A stretch of DNA of 64,000 nt from Paucimonas lemoignei (GCA_900475325.1 LS483371.1:5307501-5371500), one strand, 5' to 3'; shown: positions 16,214 through 25,978, counted from the stretch's first letter. Made by a program: numbers and translations. The notes: generated by a model from the sequence alone, not told the origin.

Positions 16214-17311
16214 ATGCATTCCACCCTTCACCCGCGTCGCCCCCTGAAAAAACTGCTCTGCGCCATGGCTGCGGTTGTCGGCCTGAGTTCGAGCCTGATG
16301 GCATCGGCAGCAGACCCGCTCAAAGTCGGCTTCGTCTACATCGGCCCCATCGGTGACCACGGCTGGACGTACCAGCATGAGCAAGGCCGCAAGGCGATGG
16401 TTGAAGCACTGGGCGACAAGGTCACCACCAGCTTCGTCGAGAACGTACCGGAAGGCGCAGACGCTGAGCGGGTCATTCGCAACATGGCCAAAGGTGGCTA
16501 CGACCTGGTGTTCACCACCTCGTTCGGCTACATGAACCCGACCCTGAAAGTCGCCAAGCAATTCCCGAAGGTCACCTTCGAACACGCCACCGGCTACAAG
16601 CAAGACAAGAACATGGGCACTTACCTGGCGCGCACCTATGAAGGTCGCTACGTCGGTGGGTTCCTGGCGGCGAAGATGACCAAGACCAAGAAAATCGGCT
16701 ATGTCGCTTCATTTCCGATCCCGGAAGTGCTGCGTGACATCGACGCCATCCAGCTGGCCTTGAACAAATACAACCCAGGCACCGAGATCAAAGTGGTGTG
16801 GGTCAACTCCTGGTTCGATCCGGGCAAAGAAGCCGACGCCGCCAACGCATTGATCGACCAGGGCGTGGACGTGATTTTCCAGCACACCGACAGCCCGGCA
16901 CCGATCCAGACGGCCGAACGTCGCGGCGTGTACGCGGTGGGTTATGCCTCGGACATGGCGCACTTCGGCCCCAAAGCGGTACTGACGTCTATCGTCAACA
17001 ACTGGGGCCCGCACTACATTCAGGCCACCGAAGGCGTGATCAACGGCACCTGGAAATCCCAGGATTACTGGGGTGGCCTGAAGGAAGGCACGGTTGAGCT
17101 GCCGATCAGCGATATCGTTCCGGCTGAGGTGAAAGCTGAAGCGCAGAAGATCATTGCGGACATCGAAAGCGGCGCCTTCCACCCCTTCACTGGCCCGATC
17201 AAGGACCAGACCGGCACCGTGAAAATCCCGGAAGGCAAAGTCGCGACCAATGCTGAACTGGCGTCGATGAATTACTACGTTGAAGGCATCAAGGCGGATT
17301 TGCCGAAGTAA
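16214..17311 (+). CDS. BMP-family purine nucleoside-binding protein of an ABC importer
   Basis: A 365-residue periplasmic binding protein of the BMP (PnrA/Med) family. The signal peptide is near 1-33 (RRPLKKLL, a hydrophobic core, then MASAADP); no lipobox is seen, so it should be soluble. The mature domain begins KVGFVYIGPIGDHGWTYQHE. The motif HTDSPAPIQTAERRGVYAVGYASDM near 220-245 is typical of purine-binding members. AAGGAG upstream fixes the ATG at 16214. It is the probable binding partner of the ATPase/permease operon at 7745-11354, from which it is separated by about 5 kb. Confidence 0.88.
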   Translation: MHSTLHPRRPLKKLLCAMAAVVGLSSSLMASAADPLKVGFVYIGPIGDHGWTYQHEQGRKAMVEALGDKVTTSFVENVPEGADAERVIRNMAKGGYDLVFTTSFGYMNPTLKVAKQFPKVTFEHATGYKQDKNMGTYLARTYEGRYVGGFLAAKMTKTKKIGYVASFPIPEVLRDIDAIQLALNKYNPGTEIKVVWVNSWFDPGKEADAANALIDQGVDVIFQHTDSPAPIQTAERRGVYAVGYASDMAHFGPKAVLTSIVNNWGPHYIQATEGVINGTWKSQDYWGGLKEGTVELPISDIVPAEVKAEAQKIIADIESGAFHPFTGPIKDQTGTVKIPEGKVATNAELASMNYYVEGIKADLPK

Positions 17312-17332
17312 CCAAGAGCAGCAACCCCCCCC

Positions 17333-17427
17333 CCGTGGGAGCGAGCTTGCTCGCGAAGAGGCCATTTCATCCGGCTGATAATTCCGAGCCTGACAGACCG
17401 CTTTCGCAAGCAAGCTTGCTCCCACAA
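17333..17427. repeat. REP pair (REPIN), AGCTTGCT class
   Basis: CGTGGGAGCGAGCTTGCTCG facing GCAAGCAAGCTTGCTCCCAC between the binding protein and the oxygenase. The left arm follows a run of eight or more C. Confidence 0.88.
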
Positions 17428-17468
17428 GTAATGTTTTTTGCCTTTAAACGATTACCAGGACCAAACCT

Positions 17469-18434
17469 GTGAACCAACTCCCCATCATCGACATCGCCCC
17501 GCTCTACAGCGACGACCAGGCTGCGTGGCAAGCCATTGCCCAGCACATCGACCAGGCCTGTCGCGAATGGGGCTTCTTTTATATCAAGGGCCACCCGATC
17601 AGCGCCGAGCGGATCGAGCAGGTCGTGGGCGCTGCCCAGCAATTCTTTGCCCTGCCCCAGGCTGAAAAGCTCAAGATTGATATCACCCAGACCCGCCATC
17701 ATCGCGGCTACGGGGCTATTGCCACCGAACAGCTGGACCCCAATTTACCCAGCGACCTCAAGGAAACGTTCGACATGGGCTTTCACCTGCCCGCCGATCA
17801 CCCTGATGTGGTTGCTGAAAAACCCTTGCGCGGCCCTAACCGTCATCCCGAGATGCCCGGTTGGCAGGCGCTGATGGAGCAGCACTATCTGGACATGCAG
17901 GCGCTCGCGCAGAAACTGCTGCAAGCGATTACCGTCGCGCTGGGCATCGAACGTGATTTTTTCGACACGCGTTTCGTCGCCCCCGTCAGCGTGCTGCGCT
18001 TCATCCACTACCCGCCGCGCCACACTGCAACCAGCGCCGAGCAACAGGGCGCCGGGGCTCATACCGATTACGGCTGCATCACCCTGCTGCATCAGGATTC
18101 GGCCGGAGGCCTGCAAGTGCGTGACGTGCGCGGGCAATGGATCGACGCGCCGCCGATTGAAGGGACCTTCGTGGTGAACATAGGCGACATGATGGCGCGC
18201 TGGAGCAATGATCGTTATGTGTCCACGCCACACCGGGTCATCAGCCCGCTGGGGGTTGATCGCTATTCGATGCCGTTCTTCGTCGAGCCCAACCCGGACA
18301 CCCGCATCGAATGCCTGCCCGGCTGCCAGAGCGAAAGCCAGCCCGCGCGCTACCCTGCGACCACCTGCGCGGATTTCCTGCTGTCGCGTTTCGCCGATAC
18401 CTACGCCTACAGACGGGAGCCACGAGCGTCGTAA
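17469..18434 (+). CDS. 2OG-Fe(II)/isopenicillin N synthase-like oxygenase
   Basis: A 321-residue non-haem iron oxygenase. The N-terminal DIOX_N domain spans about 1-120. In the C-terminal 2OG-Fe(II) domain the iron ligands are His and Asp of AHTDYGCITLLHQD near 198-200 and the distal His in STPHRVISP near 256, followed by RYSMPFF where Arg and Ser bind 2-oxoglutarate. Members demethylate or hydroxylate small molecules, including modified purines, but the substrate here is unknown. It lies between a purine-binding protein and adenine deaminase, as does PA0147 in P. aeruginosa, so a modified purine is a reasonable guess. Confidence 0.85.
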   Translation: MNQLPIIDIAPLYSDDQAAWQAIAQHIDQACREWGFFYIKGHPISAERIEQVVGAAQQFFALPQAEKLKIDITQTRHHRGYGAIATEQLDPNLPSDLKETFDMGFHLPADHPDVVAEKPLRGPNRHPEMPGWQALMEQHYLDMQALAQKLLQAITVALGIERDFFDTRFVAPVSVLRFIHYPPRHTATSAEQQGAGAHTDYGCITLLHQDSAGGLQVRDVRGQWIDAPPIEGTFVVNIGDMMARWSNDRYVSTPHRVISPLGVDRYSMPFFVEPNPDTRIECLPGCQSESQPARYPATTCADFLLSRFADTYAYRREPRAS

Positions 18435-18507
18435 TTGAACCGCTTGGTCAGGTTTTGCCCCTCCGACAGTTCGACTCTGTAGAATGCTGGCGATCTGCAC
18501 CTGATGA

Positions 18508-19470
<963 letters not shown>

Positions 19471-19482
19471 GCTGATTGATCC

Positions 19483-20175
19483 TCAGGCGGCAGCGGCGAT
19501 CTTGTCGATCTCCCGCTGCCCACTGGATGAAATCTGCAAGGTGTTGGACTCTTCGGTGGTGCGCAACCAGCCCATCTGGATGAACAGCTGCAACAACCCC
19601 GCCCCCAGCGCGCCCCCCAGATGAGCAGAGCGTTCGTCCCGGTCAGCACAGGCACACACGGTTTCGCGCTGACGCAAGGCCAGTGCCGGTATGTAGATCC
19701 CTCGCTCGGCGAACTTCGCCACCCCAACGGTAGTGACTTCAACCCGCTGCTCCTGCTGCTCGATCCACCCTGCGCCCAGCAATCGCTGATACAACTCGGC
19801 TGCCATTTCACCGCCCAGGTGGTCACAGCAGATCTGCGCCTGGCGCAATGGCATGGCAGGCATCGGCTGGGCCACATTTCGATTGATCTGCGCAGCGCTG
19901 ATTTGCGAAGCCCCAGCCAATGCATGCAGTGCGGCAGCAACCTGAGGACCTGCCAGGCGGAAGAACCGTTTGCGACCACGAACCTCTTGCTTGACCAGAC
20001 CACCGGTCGCCAACCGCGTCAGATGCGCGCCCGCCGACGACGTTGTCAGGCCAGCCAATAACGCCAGCTCATTGGCGGAGCGAGCAGTGCCGTCCATCAG
20101 GGCCCAAATCATTGCGCTGCGCTTGGGGTCCGCCAGCAGCGACGCAATGTGACTGACGCAAGGTGCATATTCCAT
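19483..20175 (-). CDS. ArsR-family helix-turn-helix regulator
   Basis: A 230-residue regulator with an ArsR-type winged helix near residues 8-85 (ADPKRSAMIWALMDGTARSANELALLAG, then SSAGAHLTRLATGGLV). A C-terminal extension contains CCDHLGGEMA near 116, a block common in this subgroup, and a CACADRDER stretch near 180. The Cys residues do not form the classic ELCVCDL metal site, so the ligand is unknown. The ATG at 20175 has GGGAG upstream; the open frame reaches 20280. It is convergent with adenine deaminase, and I see no obvious target next door. Confidence 0.78.
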   Translation of the reverse strand: MEYAPCVSHIASLLADPKRSAMIWALMDGTARSANELALLAGLTTSSAGAHLTRLATGGLVKQEVRGRKRFFRLAGPQVAAALHALAGASQISAAQINRNVAQPMPAMPLRQAQICCDHLGGEMAAELYQRLLGAGWIEQQEQRVEVTTVGVAKFAERGIYIPALALRQRETVCACADRDERSAHLGGALGAGLLQLFIQMGWLRTTEESNTLQISSSGQREIDKIAAAA

Positions 20176-20690
20176 AGGTTCACTCCCTGTCCTAACTTCA
20201 TCTGTATCCATGAGACAGCCCGAGGAGTTGGTATCAAGCCTGTAACCAACTCCCATCGGGAAGTCTAAGCCTTGTAACAACTAACCCGACTCAGTAAGAA
20301 ATCCGTGACTTCACTTCAATCATTAGTCAGGTTTGAAACTTGCAACTTGAATCCGAGCTCAAAAGCACACGCCCTGCTGAAGAGCGGCATATTTTCTAGG
20401 CTTTAGGCCGCAGCGCCAATAGCCAAACTCCTCAATCACGCCGCAAACTCATAAAACGAAGCAACAAAATAAGACAACGGACAAACTGCATATTCGCAGT
20501 TCGCCGCAGCTAATGATATTTAAGGGAATGATTTTCCGAATACTCCGTAGGATAAATCCAAGTTCGGCGTAGTCGTTTTAACGTAGGGTGGCTTTAGCCA
20601 CGAAAATGCCGAGGCATGCGCTGGAGTTTCACCGAACGCACTATCGCTCGCGGCTGAAGCTGCTTCTGGATCATCTCTAACGTACGAGTC
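20176..20690. other. Intergenic region without a recognised gene
   Basis: About 515 bp, visibly AT-richer than the neighbours, between the ArsR-type gene and the MFS gene. No convincing ORF, tRNA or riboswitch. It contains one solitary REP (20583-20604). Confidence 0.6.
20583..20604. repeat. Solitary REP sequence
   Basis: GTAGGGTGGCTTTAGCCACG then AA: one REP with an intact GTGGCTTTAGCCAC hairpin and no inverted partner nearby. It is the only clear singlet in the window. Confidence 0.65.
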
Positions 20691-21887
20691 CTATACCGGT
20701 GGGAGTGCGACATCACGCTTATGCTGCAGCCGACGGGTCAGCACGGAAAGCGTCACGGCCAGCACGCCGCACAAACTGATGACCAGGGCCATCGGCACCG
20801 CAGTGCCATCGTGCAACACGCCCACCAATGCAGCGGCGGCAGCGGCCACGCTGAACTGCAGGCAACCGAGCAACGCCGACGCGCTACCGGCACGCGCCCA
20901 CTGGCCGTTCATGGCGCAGGCTGACGCATTGGGGATGATGCAACCCAGGCTGGCAATGCAGATAAACAACGGCACCAGCAGGGGCCACAGCTGTTCGGTG
21001 CCCAGACCGGCAATCGCCAACAACGTCAGCGCCGCAGCCAAATACACCCAGATCGTTCGCGACAGCAGAAACGCAGGGCCCTTCTTGCCGACCAGCCGGG
21101 CATTGAACTGCGCCACCAGAATGAAGCCCGCCGCATTGGTACCGAACAACCAGCCGTAATGCTCAGGCGGCACGCCGTACAGCTTGATGAACACGAATGG
21201 CGAACCGGCGATGTAAGAAAACATCCCGGCCATGGCAATCCCGCCGGTCAGCGCGTGGCCGAGGAAAATACGATCACCCAACAAACGCCGGTATTGCGTG
21301 AAGGCACCGGACAACGGCAGACGCGGATGAGTCGCGGGCATACTTTCCGGCAGGCCCAGGGCAACAGCCAAGGATGCCAGTGCACTGAATGCCGTCAGGC
21401 TGAGGAAGATCGACTGCCAGCCATAGAGGTTGACCAGCAAGCCCCCGAGCATCGGCGCCAGGATCGGCGCCAGGCCCATCACCAGCATCAGTTGCGAGAA
21501 GACTTTGGCCGACTGCACGGCGTCGCATTTGTCGCTGACAATCGCCCGGGAAATGACCATCCCCGCGCAACCGCCCAGCGCCTGAACGAAGCGCGCCCCG
21601 ATCAGCCATTCCAGATTGGGTGCAAATGCACAGGCCAGTGAGGCCAGGGTGAACAGCGAGACGCCGAACAGCAACGGAATGCGCCGCCCGAAACGATCCG
21701 CCACCGGGCCGTAAGCCAACTGGCCAATGGAAAGGCCCAGAAAGTACGACGCCAAGGTCAGCTGGACGTGCTTCTCATCAGTGCCAAAGGCCAGGGCAAT
21801 GGCCGGGAAGCCAGGCAGATAAAAGTCGATGGCCAAGGGGCCAAAGGCGCTCAAGGCACCGAGGATAAGGATCGTGCGAAGGTTCAT
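20691..21887 (-). CDS. Bcr/CflA-family multidrug efflux MFS transporter
   Basis: A 398-residue major facilitator of the DHA1 Bcr/CflA group with 12 membrane segments. The start MNLRTILILGALSAFGPLAIDFYLPGFP-type sequence is characteristic; motif A is GPVADRFGRR near 62-71, and GARFVQALGGCAGMVISRAI near 95-114 is the antiporter motif. It exports drugs such as bicyclomycin or sulfonamides in E. coli relatives. The start at 21887 is chosen over 21902 by homology to the family N terminus; neither has a strong ribosome-binding site. Monocistronic. Confidence 0.86.
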   Translation of the reverse strand: MNLRTILILGALSAFGPLAIDFYLPGFPAIALAFGTDEKHVQLTLASYFLGLSIGQLAYGPVADRFGRRIPLLFGVSLFTLASLACAFAPNLEWLIGARFVQALGGCAGMVISRAIVSDKCDAVQSAKVFSQLMLVMGLAPILAPMLGGLLVNLYGWQSIFLSLTAFSALASLAVALGLPESMPATHPRLPLSGAFTQYRRLLGDRIFLGHALTGGIAMAGMFSYIAGSPFVFIKLYGVPPEHYGWLFGTNAAGFILVAQFNARLVGKKGPAFLLSRTIWVYLAAALTLLAIAGLGTEQLWPLLVPLFICIASLGCIIPNASACAMNGQWARAGSASALLGCLQFSVAAAAAALVGVLHDGTAVPMALVISLCGVLAVTLSVLTRRLQHKRDVALPPV

Positions 21888-21993
21888 CAGACATCCAGAC
21901 AATATTCAGAGCAGCTCGATAGTCTAACCGGGCCTGTACAGACTGAGTGTCAGGGAACGGTAATTACTGCAAAAAGTTTCAAGTGTAATCATG

Positions 21994-22066
21994 TGTAGGA
22001 GCTGCCGAAGGCTGTAAAGCGGTTGGTCTGAAACACCGCTGTTCGCAGCCTTCGGCAGCTCCTACA
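21994..22066. repeat. REP-type hairpin, GGAGCTGCC class
   Basis: TGTAGGAGCTGCCGAAGGCT facing AGCCTTCGGCAGCTCCTACA in the 314-bp gap between the MFS gene and copZ, immediately next to a second REP pair of another class. Confidence 0.88.
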
Positions 22067-22090
22067 GTTGCGTGAAGTACGCCTCAAAAC

Positions 22091-22186
22091 CCTGTGGGAG
22101 CGAATTCATTCGCGAAGAGGCCGGTACATGCGATGCATCGTTATCGGCCTTGCTATCGCCTTCGCGAATGAATTCGCTCCCACGGG
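22091..22186. repeat. REP pair (REPIN)
   Basis: CCTGTGGGAGCGAATTC facing GAATTCGCTCCCACGGGG, just downstream of the copZ stop codon. Confidence 0.9.
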
Positions 22187-22201
22187 GAATTGCGATATTT
22201 C

Positions 22202-22402
22202 TCAGCCCGCCACCTGCGCCTGATACCCCTCCTCGACAATCAAACCAATGATCTGCTGCGCGGCCAGGTCGCTTTCGACGATGACTTCGCCGGTCGGCAG
22301 ATCGATCTGGACGATGGCGCTCGGGTCGCGCTCGCGGATCGCTTCGGTCACGGCTTTTACGCAGTGGCCACAGGTCATGCCTTGCACATTGAATCGCTGC
22401 AT
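22202..22402 (-). CDS. copZ: Copper chaperone, CopZ-like HMA protein
   Basis: A 66-residue heavy-metal-associated domain protein. The metal site GMTCGHC is near 8-14 and the fold ends EEGYQAQV. It binds Cu(I) in the cytoplasm and hands it to CopA or CueR. The start at 22402 has GGAG upstream (AAAGGAGCACCCC ATG). A CueR box lies 39 bp upstream, so it is copper-induced. Divergent from the rest of the copper group. Confidence 0.9.
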   Translation of the reverse strand: MQRFNVQGMTCGHCVKAVTEAIRERDPSAIVQIDLPTGEVIVESDLAAQQIIGLIVEEGYQAQVAG

Positions 22403-22440
22403 GGGGTGCTCCTTTGAAGTCGTGAACAGGGTTGGACAGC

Positions 22441-22471
22441 ATGTTCGACCTTGCCATCGTGACAAGGTCAA
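22441..22471 (-). promoter_or_regulatory. CueR-type promoter of copZ
   Basis: On the minus strand, -35 TTGACC (22471-22466), a 19-bp spacer and -10 GAACAT (22446-22441). The dyad GACCTTG-N9-CAAGGTC matches known CueR sites closely. It reads into copZ. Confidence 0.88.
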
Positions 22472-22555
22472 GTTTCTTGTTTGCCTGCCGGGCTGGTATT
22501 CGGGGCAAGGCTCGGCCAAGCTGCATCATCACCGTCCACCTCAGGAGTATCAGCG

Positions 22556-22936
22556 ATGCGCTGGTCAGTAGTGAGCCTCTTCGGCATTCTCGGTCTGTTG
22601 GCTGCATCCCCTGCGGTCCAGGCCGATCAGGATTATGGCGTTCTGATCATTTCCCGCGAACGGCTGGAAGTCGCCTCATCCTGTGAAATCGGCATCTATA
22701 TTCAGGACCAGCTGGCAGGCCGGGTGTTCCAGGAGCAGTCGGTGTCGTTCAATCTGCCTGCGGGTGAAGTCTCGGTTCGGCTGCGCACACTGCCGGGGCA
22801 GGTGTTTGGCTGCGACCCTGGCATGGAAGCACAGAGCAATACCAAAATCAGGATTCAGACAGGCGACATCCTCAAGTATCGGATCGCCAGCAACCTCAAT
22901 GGCTTTTATCTCAAGCGTGCCGACCTGAACTATTGA
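22556..22936 (+). CDS. Small exported protein next to the copper genes
   Basis: A 126-residue protein with a signal peptide near 1-24 (MRWSVVSLFGILGLLAAS, cleavage after VQA). The mature part has two Cys (SCEIGIYIQ and VFGCDPG, about 42 residues apart) that could form a disulfide, and ends KRADLNY. I do not recognise a family; no Met-rich or His-rich copper motif is seen. AGGAG lies 8 nt before the ATG. It lies between divergent copZ and the CueR-controlled copA, so a role in copper handling is possible but unsupported. Confidence 0.65.
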   Translation: MRWSVVSLFGILGLLAASPAVQADQDYGVLIISRERLEVASSCEIGIYIQDQLAGRVFQEQSVSFNLPAGEVSVRLRTLPGQVFGCDPGMEAQSNTKIRIQTGDILKYRIASNLNGFYLKRADLNY

Positions 22937-22943
22937 TCTGGAC

Positions 22944-22974
22944 TTGACCTTCACCTCATGGAAAGGTTGATCCT
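22944..22974 (+). promoter_or_regulatory. CueR-type promoter of copA-cueR
   Basis: -35 TTGACC (22944-22949), a 19-bp spacer and -10 GATCCT (22969-22974). The dyad ACCTTC-N9-GAAAGGT is very like the E. coli copA operator. It lies 30 bp before the copA start. Confidence 0.87.
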
Positions 22975-23004
22975 TGCAGGCAACCGCCTTCAGGGAGAGT
23001 GAAC

Positions 23005-25203
23005 ATGCTCAATCCGCTCAACTTCGATCTGCCGATTTCCGGCATGACCTGCGCCAGCTGCGCAGGTCGGGTCGAGCGTGCGCTGAACAAAGTGCCAGGG
23101 GTCAAGACAGTCTGCGTCAACCTCGCCAACGAACAGGCACACATTGAAACCAACGGCGAGCCGGACAGCGCCGCCTTGATTGCCGCCGTCACCAAGGCCG
23201 GGTATGGCGCCACCCTCGCGCAAGACCCAGCCCTCAGCGCTGATCAACAACACAAACGCCTGAAACGGGAACGCTGGGCGTTGATCGTCGCCATTGCCCT
23301 CGCCCTGCCACTCGTTCTGCCCATGCTGCTGCAACCTCTAGGCGTACACGCAATGCTGCCCGCCTGGGTTCAGTTTGCGCTGGCCACACCCGTGCAGTTC
23401 ATTCTCGGTGCGCGGTTCTACGTGGCGGCCTGGAAAGCTGTGCGGGCGGGTGCCGGCAATATGGATTTGCTGGTCGCGCTGGGCACCAGTTCCGGTTACG
23501 GCTTGAGCGTCTACCAATGGATCAGCGCACCCGCGGGCAGCATGCCGCATTTGTATTTCGAAGCCTCTGCGGTAGTTATCGCCCTGGTCCTGTTGGGCAA
23601 ATACCTGGAAAGCCGCGCCAAGCGCCAGACCGCCAGTGCCATCCGCGCGCTGGAAGCCTTGCGTCCGGAGCGTGCCCTGCAGGTGATCGACGGTCAGGAA
23701 TACGACGTGGCGATCAGCGCCTTGAATCTGGGCGATCAGGTGCTGGTCAAACCAGGCGAGCGCTTCCCGGTGGATGGCGAAGTCATTGAAGGCCAAAGCC
23801 ACGCCGATGAAGCGCTGATCAGCGGCGAAAGCCTGCCGGTGCCAAAACAGGTGGGCGATAAAGTCACCGGCGGCGCCATTAACGGCGAAGGCCGGTTGCT
23901 GGTGAAAACCACCGCGCTGGGCACTGAGACGGTGCTGGCGCGGATCATCCGTCTGGTGGAAGACGCACAGGCGGGCAAGGCACCGATTCAAAAACTGGTG
24001 GATCGGGTCAGCCAGGTGTTCGTGCCGACGGTGCTGGTGATCGCCCTATGCACCCTCGGTGGCTGGCTGATGATGGGGGCTTCGCTTGAGACCGCGCTGA
24101 TCAATGCCGTGGCCGTGCTGGTTATCGCCTGCCCCTGCTCTCTCGGGCTGGCCACGCCCACCGCCATCATGGCCGGGACTGGCGTTGCCGCCCGCTACGG
24201 GATTCTGATCAAGGACGCCGAGGCTCTGGAACGCGCCCATGAAGTGACCACAGTGGTGTTCGACAAAACCGGCACGCTCACCTCCGGCACCCCGCAAATC
24301 GCCCACTTGAGCGCCAAAGGCGGCAATGAAGAACAGGTGCTGGAATGGGCCGGAGCGTTGCAGCGCGGCAGTGAACACCCGCTGGCCAAAGCCGTGCTGG
24401 ACGCCTGCCGCGAGTGGCGACTCAACCCGCCGAACGTGGAAAACAGCCGCTCACTGACCGGAGTCGGCATTGCCGGGACCTTGCAAGGCCGGGACCTGGC
24501 ACTGGGCAACCGTCGCCTGCTGGAACAAAGCGGCCTGGCCATGGATGAGCTGGCCGATGCCGCACAGGCGTGGGAAGCAGAAGGCCGCACGTTGTCCTGG
24601 CTGATCGAGCAAAGCCCGAACCCTGCGGTGCTCGGCCTGTTCGCGTTCGGAGACACCCTCAAGCCCGGCGCGCAGCAGGCGGTGCAACAACTGACGGCGC
24701 GGCACATCAGCAGCCATCTGCTGACCGGCGATAACCAGGGCAGCGCCAATGTGGTCGCTCAAGCACTGGGGATCCGCGACGTCCACGCTGAAGTGATGCC
24801 CGCCGACAAAGCCGCCACGGTGGCCGACCTCAAGCGACATGGCGTGGTAGCGATGGTGGGCGATGGCATCAACGACGCCCCGGCGCTGGCGGCCGCTGAC
24901 ATTGGTATCGCCATGGGCGGCGGCACCGATGTCGCCATGCATGCAGCGGGCATCACCCTGATGCGCGGCGACCCGGCGCTGATTCCCGCTGCGCTGGAGA
25001 TCAGCCGCAAGACCTACGCCAAGATCCGTCAAAACCTGTTCTGGGCGTTCGTCTATAACCTGATCGGCATTCCGCTGGCGGCGTTTGGCTTCCTCAACCC
25101 GGTGCTGGCCGGGGCGGCAATGGCGCTGTCCAGCGTCAGCGTGGTGAGCAATGCGCTGCTGCTCAAGACATGGAAACCTAAAGATCCGGAAGCCAAGCCA
25201 TGA
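23005..25203 (+). CDS. copA: Copper-exporting P1B-type ATPase
   Basis: A 732-residue Cu(I) efflux ATPase. One N-terminal HMA domain has GMTCASC near 13-19. The membrane metal site is the CPC of [12 protein letters not shown], the phosphorylation site DKTGT follows about 45 residues later, SEHPLAKA is the HP locus and [20 protein letters not shown] the hinge. The ATG at 23005 has GGGAG at 7-nt spacing and is preferred over the GTG at 22999. Exports cytoplasmic Cu(I) to the periplasm. Its last 4 bases overlap cueR. Confidence 0.93.
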   Translation: MLNPLNFDLPISGMTCASCAGRVERALNKVPGVKTVCVNLANEQAHIETNGEPDSAALIAAVTKAGYGATLAQDPALSADQQHKRLKRERWALIVAIALALPLVLPMLLQPLGVHAMLPAWVQFALATPVQFILGARFYVAAWKAVRAGAGNMDLLVALGTSSGYGLSVYQWISAPAGSMPHLYFEASAVVIALVLLGKYLESRAKRQTASAIRALEALRPERALQVIDGQEYDVAISALNLGDQVLVKPGERFPVDGEVIEGQSHADEALISGESLPVPKQVGDKVTGGAINGEGRLLVKTTALGTETVLARIIRLVEDAQAGKAPIQKLVDRVSQVFVPTVLVIALCTLGGWLMMGASLETALINAVAVLVIACPCSLGLATPTAIMAGTGVAARYGILIKDAEALERAHEVTTVVFDKTGTLTSGTPQIAHLSAKGGNEEQVLEWAGALQRGSEHPLAKAVLDACREWRLNPPNVENSRSLTGVGIAGTLQGRDLALGNRRLLEQSGLAMDELADAAQAWEAEGRTLSWLIEQSPNPAVLGLFAFGDTLKPGAQQAVQQLTARHISSHLLTGDNQGSANVVAQALGIRDVHAEVMPADKAATVADLKRHGVVAMVGDGINDAPALAAADIGIAMGGGTDVAMHAAGITLMRGDPALIPAALEISRKTYAKIRQNLFWAFVYNLIGIPLAAFGFLNPVLAGAAMALSSVSVVSNALLLKTWKPKDPEAKP

Positions 25204-25595
25204 ACATCGGACAAGCTGCGAAACAAAGCGGCCTCAGCGCCAAGATGATCCGCTATTACGAATCCACCGGGTTACTGCAGGCGGCCCATCGCAGTGACAG
25301 TGGCTATCGGCTGTACGGCAAGGACGACCTGCACACCCTGGCGTTCATCAAGCGCTCTCGAGACCTGGGGTTTTCTCTGGAGGAAGTCGGCAAGCTGTTG
25401 ACCCTCTGGCAAGACCGGCAACGCGCCAGCGCAGATGTCAAAGCCCTGGCCAGGCAGCACATCGTCGAGCTGAACCAGAAGATCGACGAACTGGCGAGCC
25501 TGCGCGATACCTTGCAGGAACTGGTGGAGCACTGCCACGGCGACGACCGCCCCGACTGCCCGATCCTCAGGGATTTGGCTTCGGGTGGATGCTGA
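25200..25595 (+). CDS. cueR: Copper-responsive MerR-family activator
   Basis: A 131-residue MerR protein. The DNA-binding domain ([27 protein letters not shown]) is followed by a long dimer helix and the Cu(I)-binding loop [13 protein letters not shown] near 111-123, with the two Cys 8 residues apart as in CueR. ATGA overlap with copA gives translational coupling. It should act on the two CueR boxes at 22441 and 22944, giving autoregulation through the copA promoter. Confidence 0.92.
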   Translation: MNIGQAAKQSGLSAKMIRYYESTGLLQAAHRSDSGYRLYGKDDLHTLAFIKRSRDLGFSLEEVGKLLTLWQDRQRASADVKALARQHIVELNQKIDELASLRDTLQELVEHCHGDDRPDCPILRDLASGGC

Positions 25596-25611
25596 ACCTA
25601 AGACCGCCCCC

Positions 25612-25706
25612 CCTGTAGGAGCGAACTTGCTCGCGAATAGGCCGGTACATTCAAAACATCTCTAGAGCCCTGACCACCGCCTTCGCAAGCAAGCTTGCTC
25701 CCACAG
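25612..25706. repeat. REP pair 1 of a triple cluster
   Basis: CCTGTAGGAGCGAACTTGCT facing GCAAGCAAGCTTGCTCCCAC after cueR. Nearly identical throughout, including the interior, to the next copy at 25729. Confidence 0.88.
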
Positions 25707-25728
25707 TTGTGTAGGTGTAACTCGATTT

Positions 25729-25819
25729 TGTGGGAGCGAGCTTGCTCGCGAATAGGCCGGTACATTCGAAACATCTCTGGAGCCCTGACCACCGCCTTCG
25801 CAAGCAAGCTTGCCACAGG
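25729..25819. repeat. REP pair 2 of a triple cluster
   Basis: TGTGGGAGCGAGCTTGCTCG facing GCAAGCAAGCTTGCCACAGG. The right arm lacks three bases (CTC) compared with copy 1. The interior (ccggtacattcgaaacatct) matches copy 1 almost base for base, which suggests local duplication. Confidence 0.88.
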
Positions 25820-25860
25820 GCCTTATGTCTGACCGAGTACCGTGACCTATCGATAGACCC

Positions 25861-25954
25861 CCTGTGGGAGCGAATTCATTCGCGAAGGCGGTGTTTCAGA
25901 CACAGAGATGCATTGAATGTACTGGCCTCTTCGCGAATGAATTCGCTCCCACAG
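25861..25954. repeat. REP pair 3 of a triple cluster
   Basis: CCTGTGGGAGCGAATTC facing GAATTCGCTCCCACAG. It belongs to the AATTCATT class, with its interior in the opposite orientation to copies 1 and 2. Confidence 0.88.
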
Positions 25955-25978
25955 TTCGAAATCCACAAGCCTTTATCC

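Noticed and set aside
25612..25954. Possible CRISPR array
   Set aside because: The repeats are inverted REP pairs of about 95 bp, not short direct repeats with unique spacers, and no cas genes are present.
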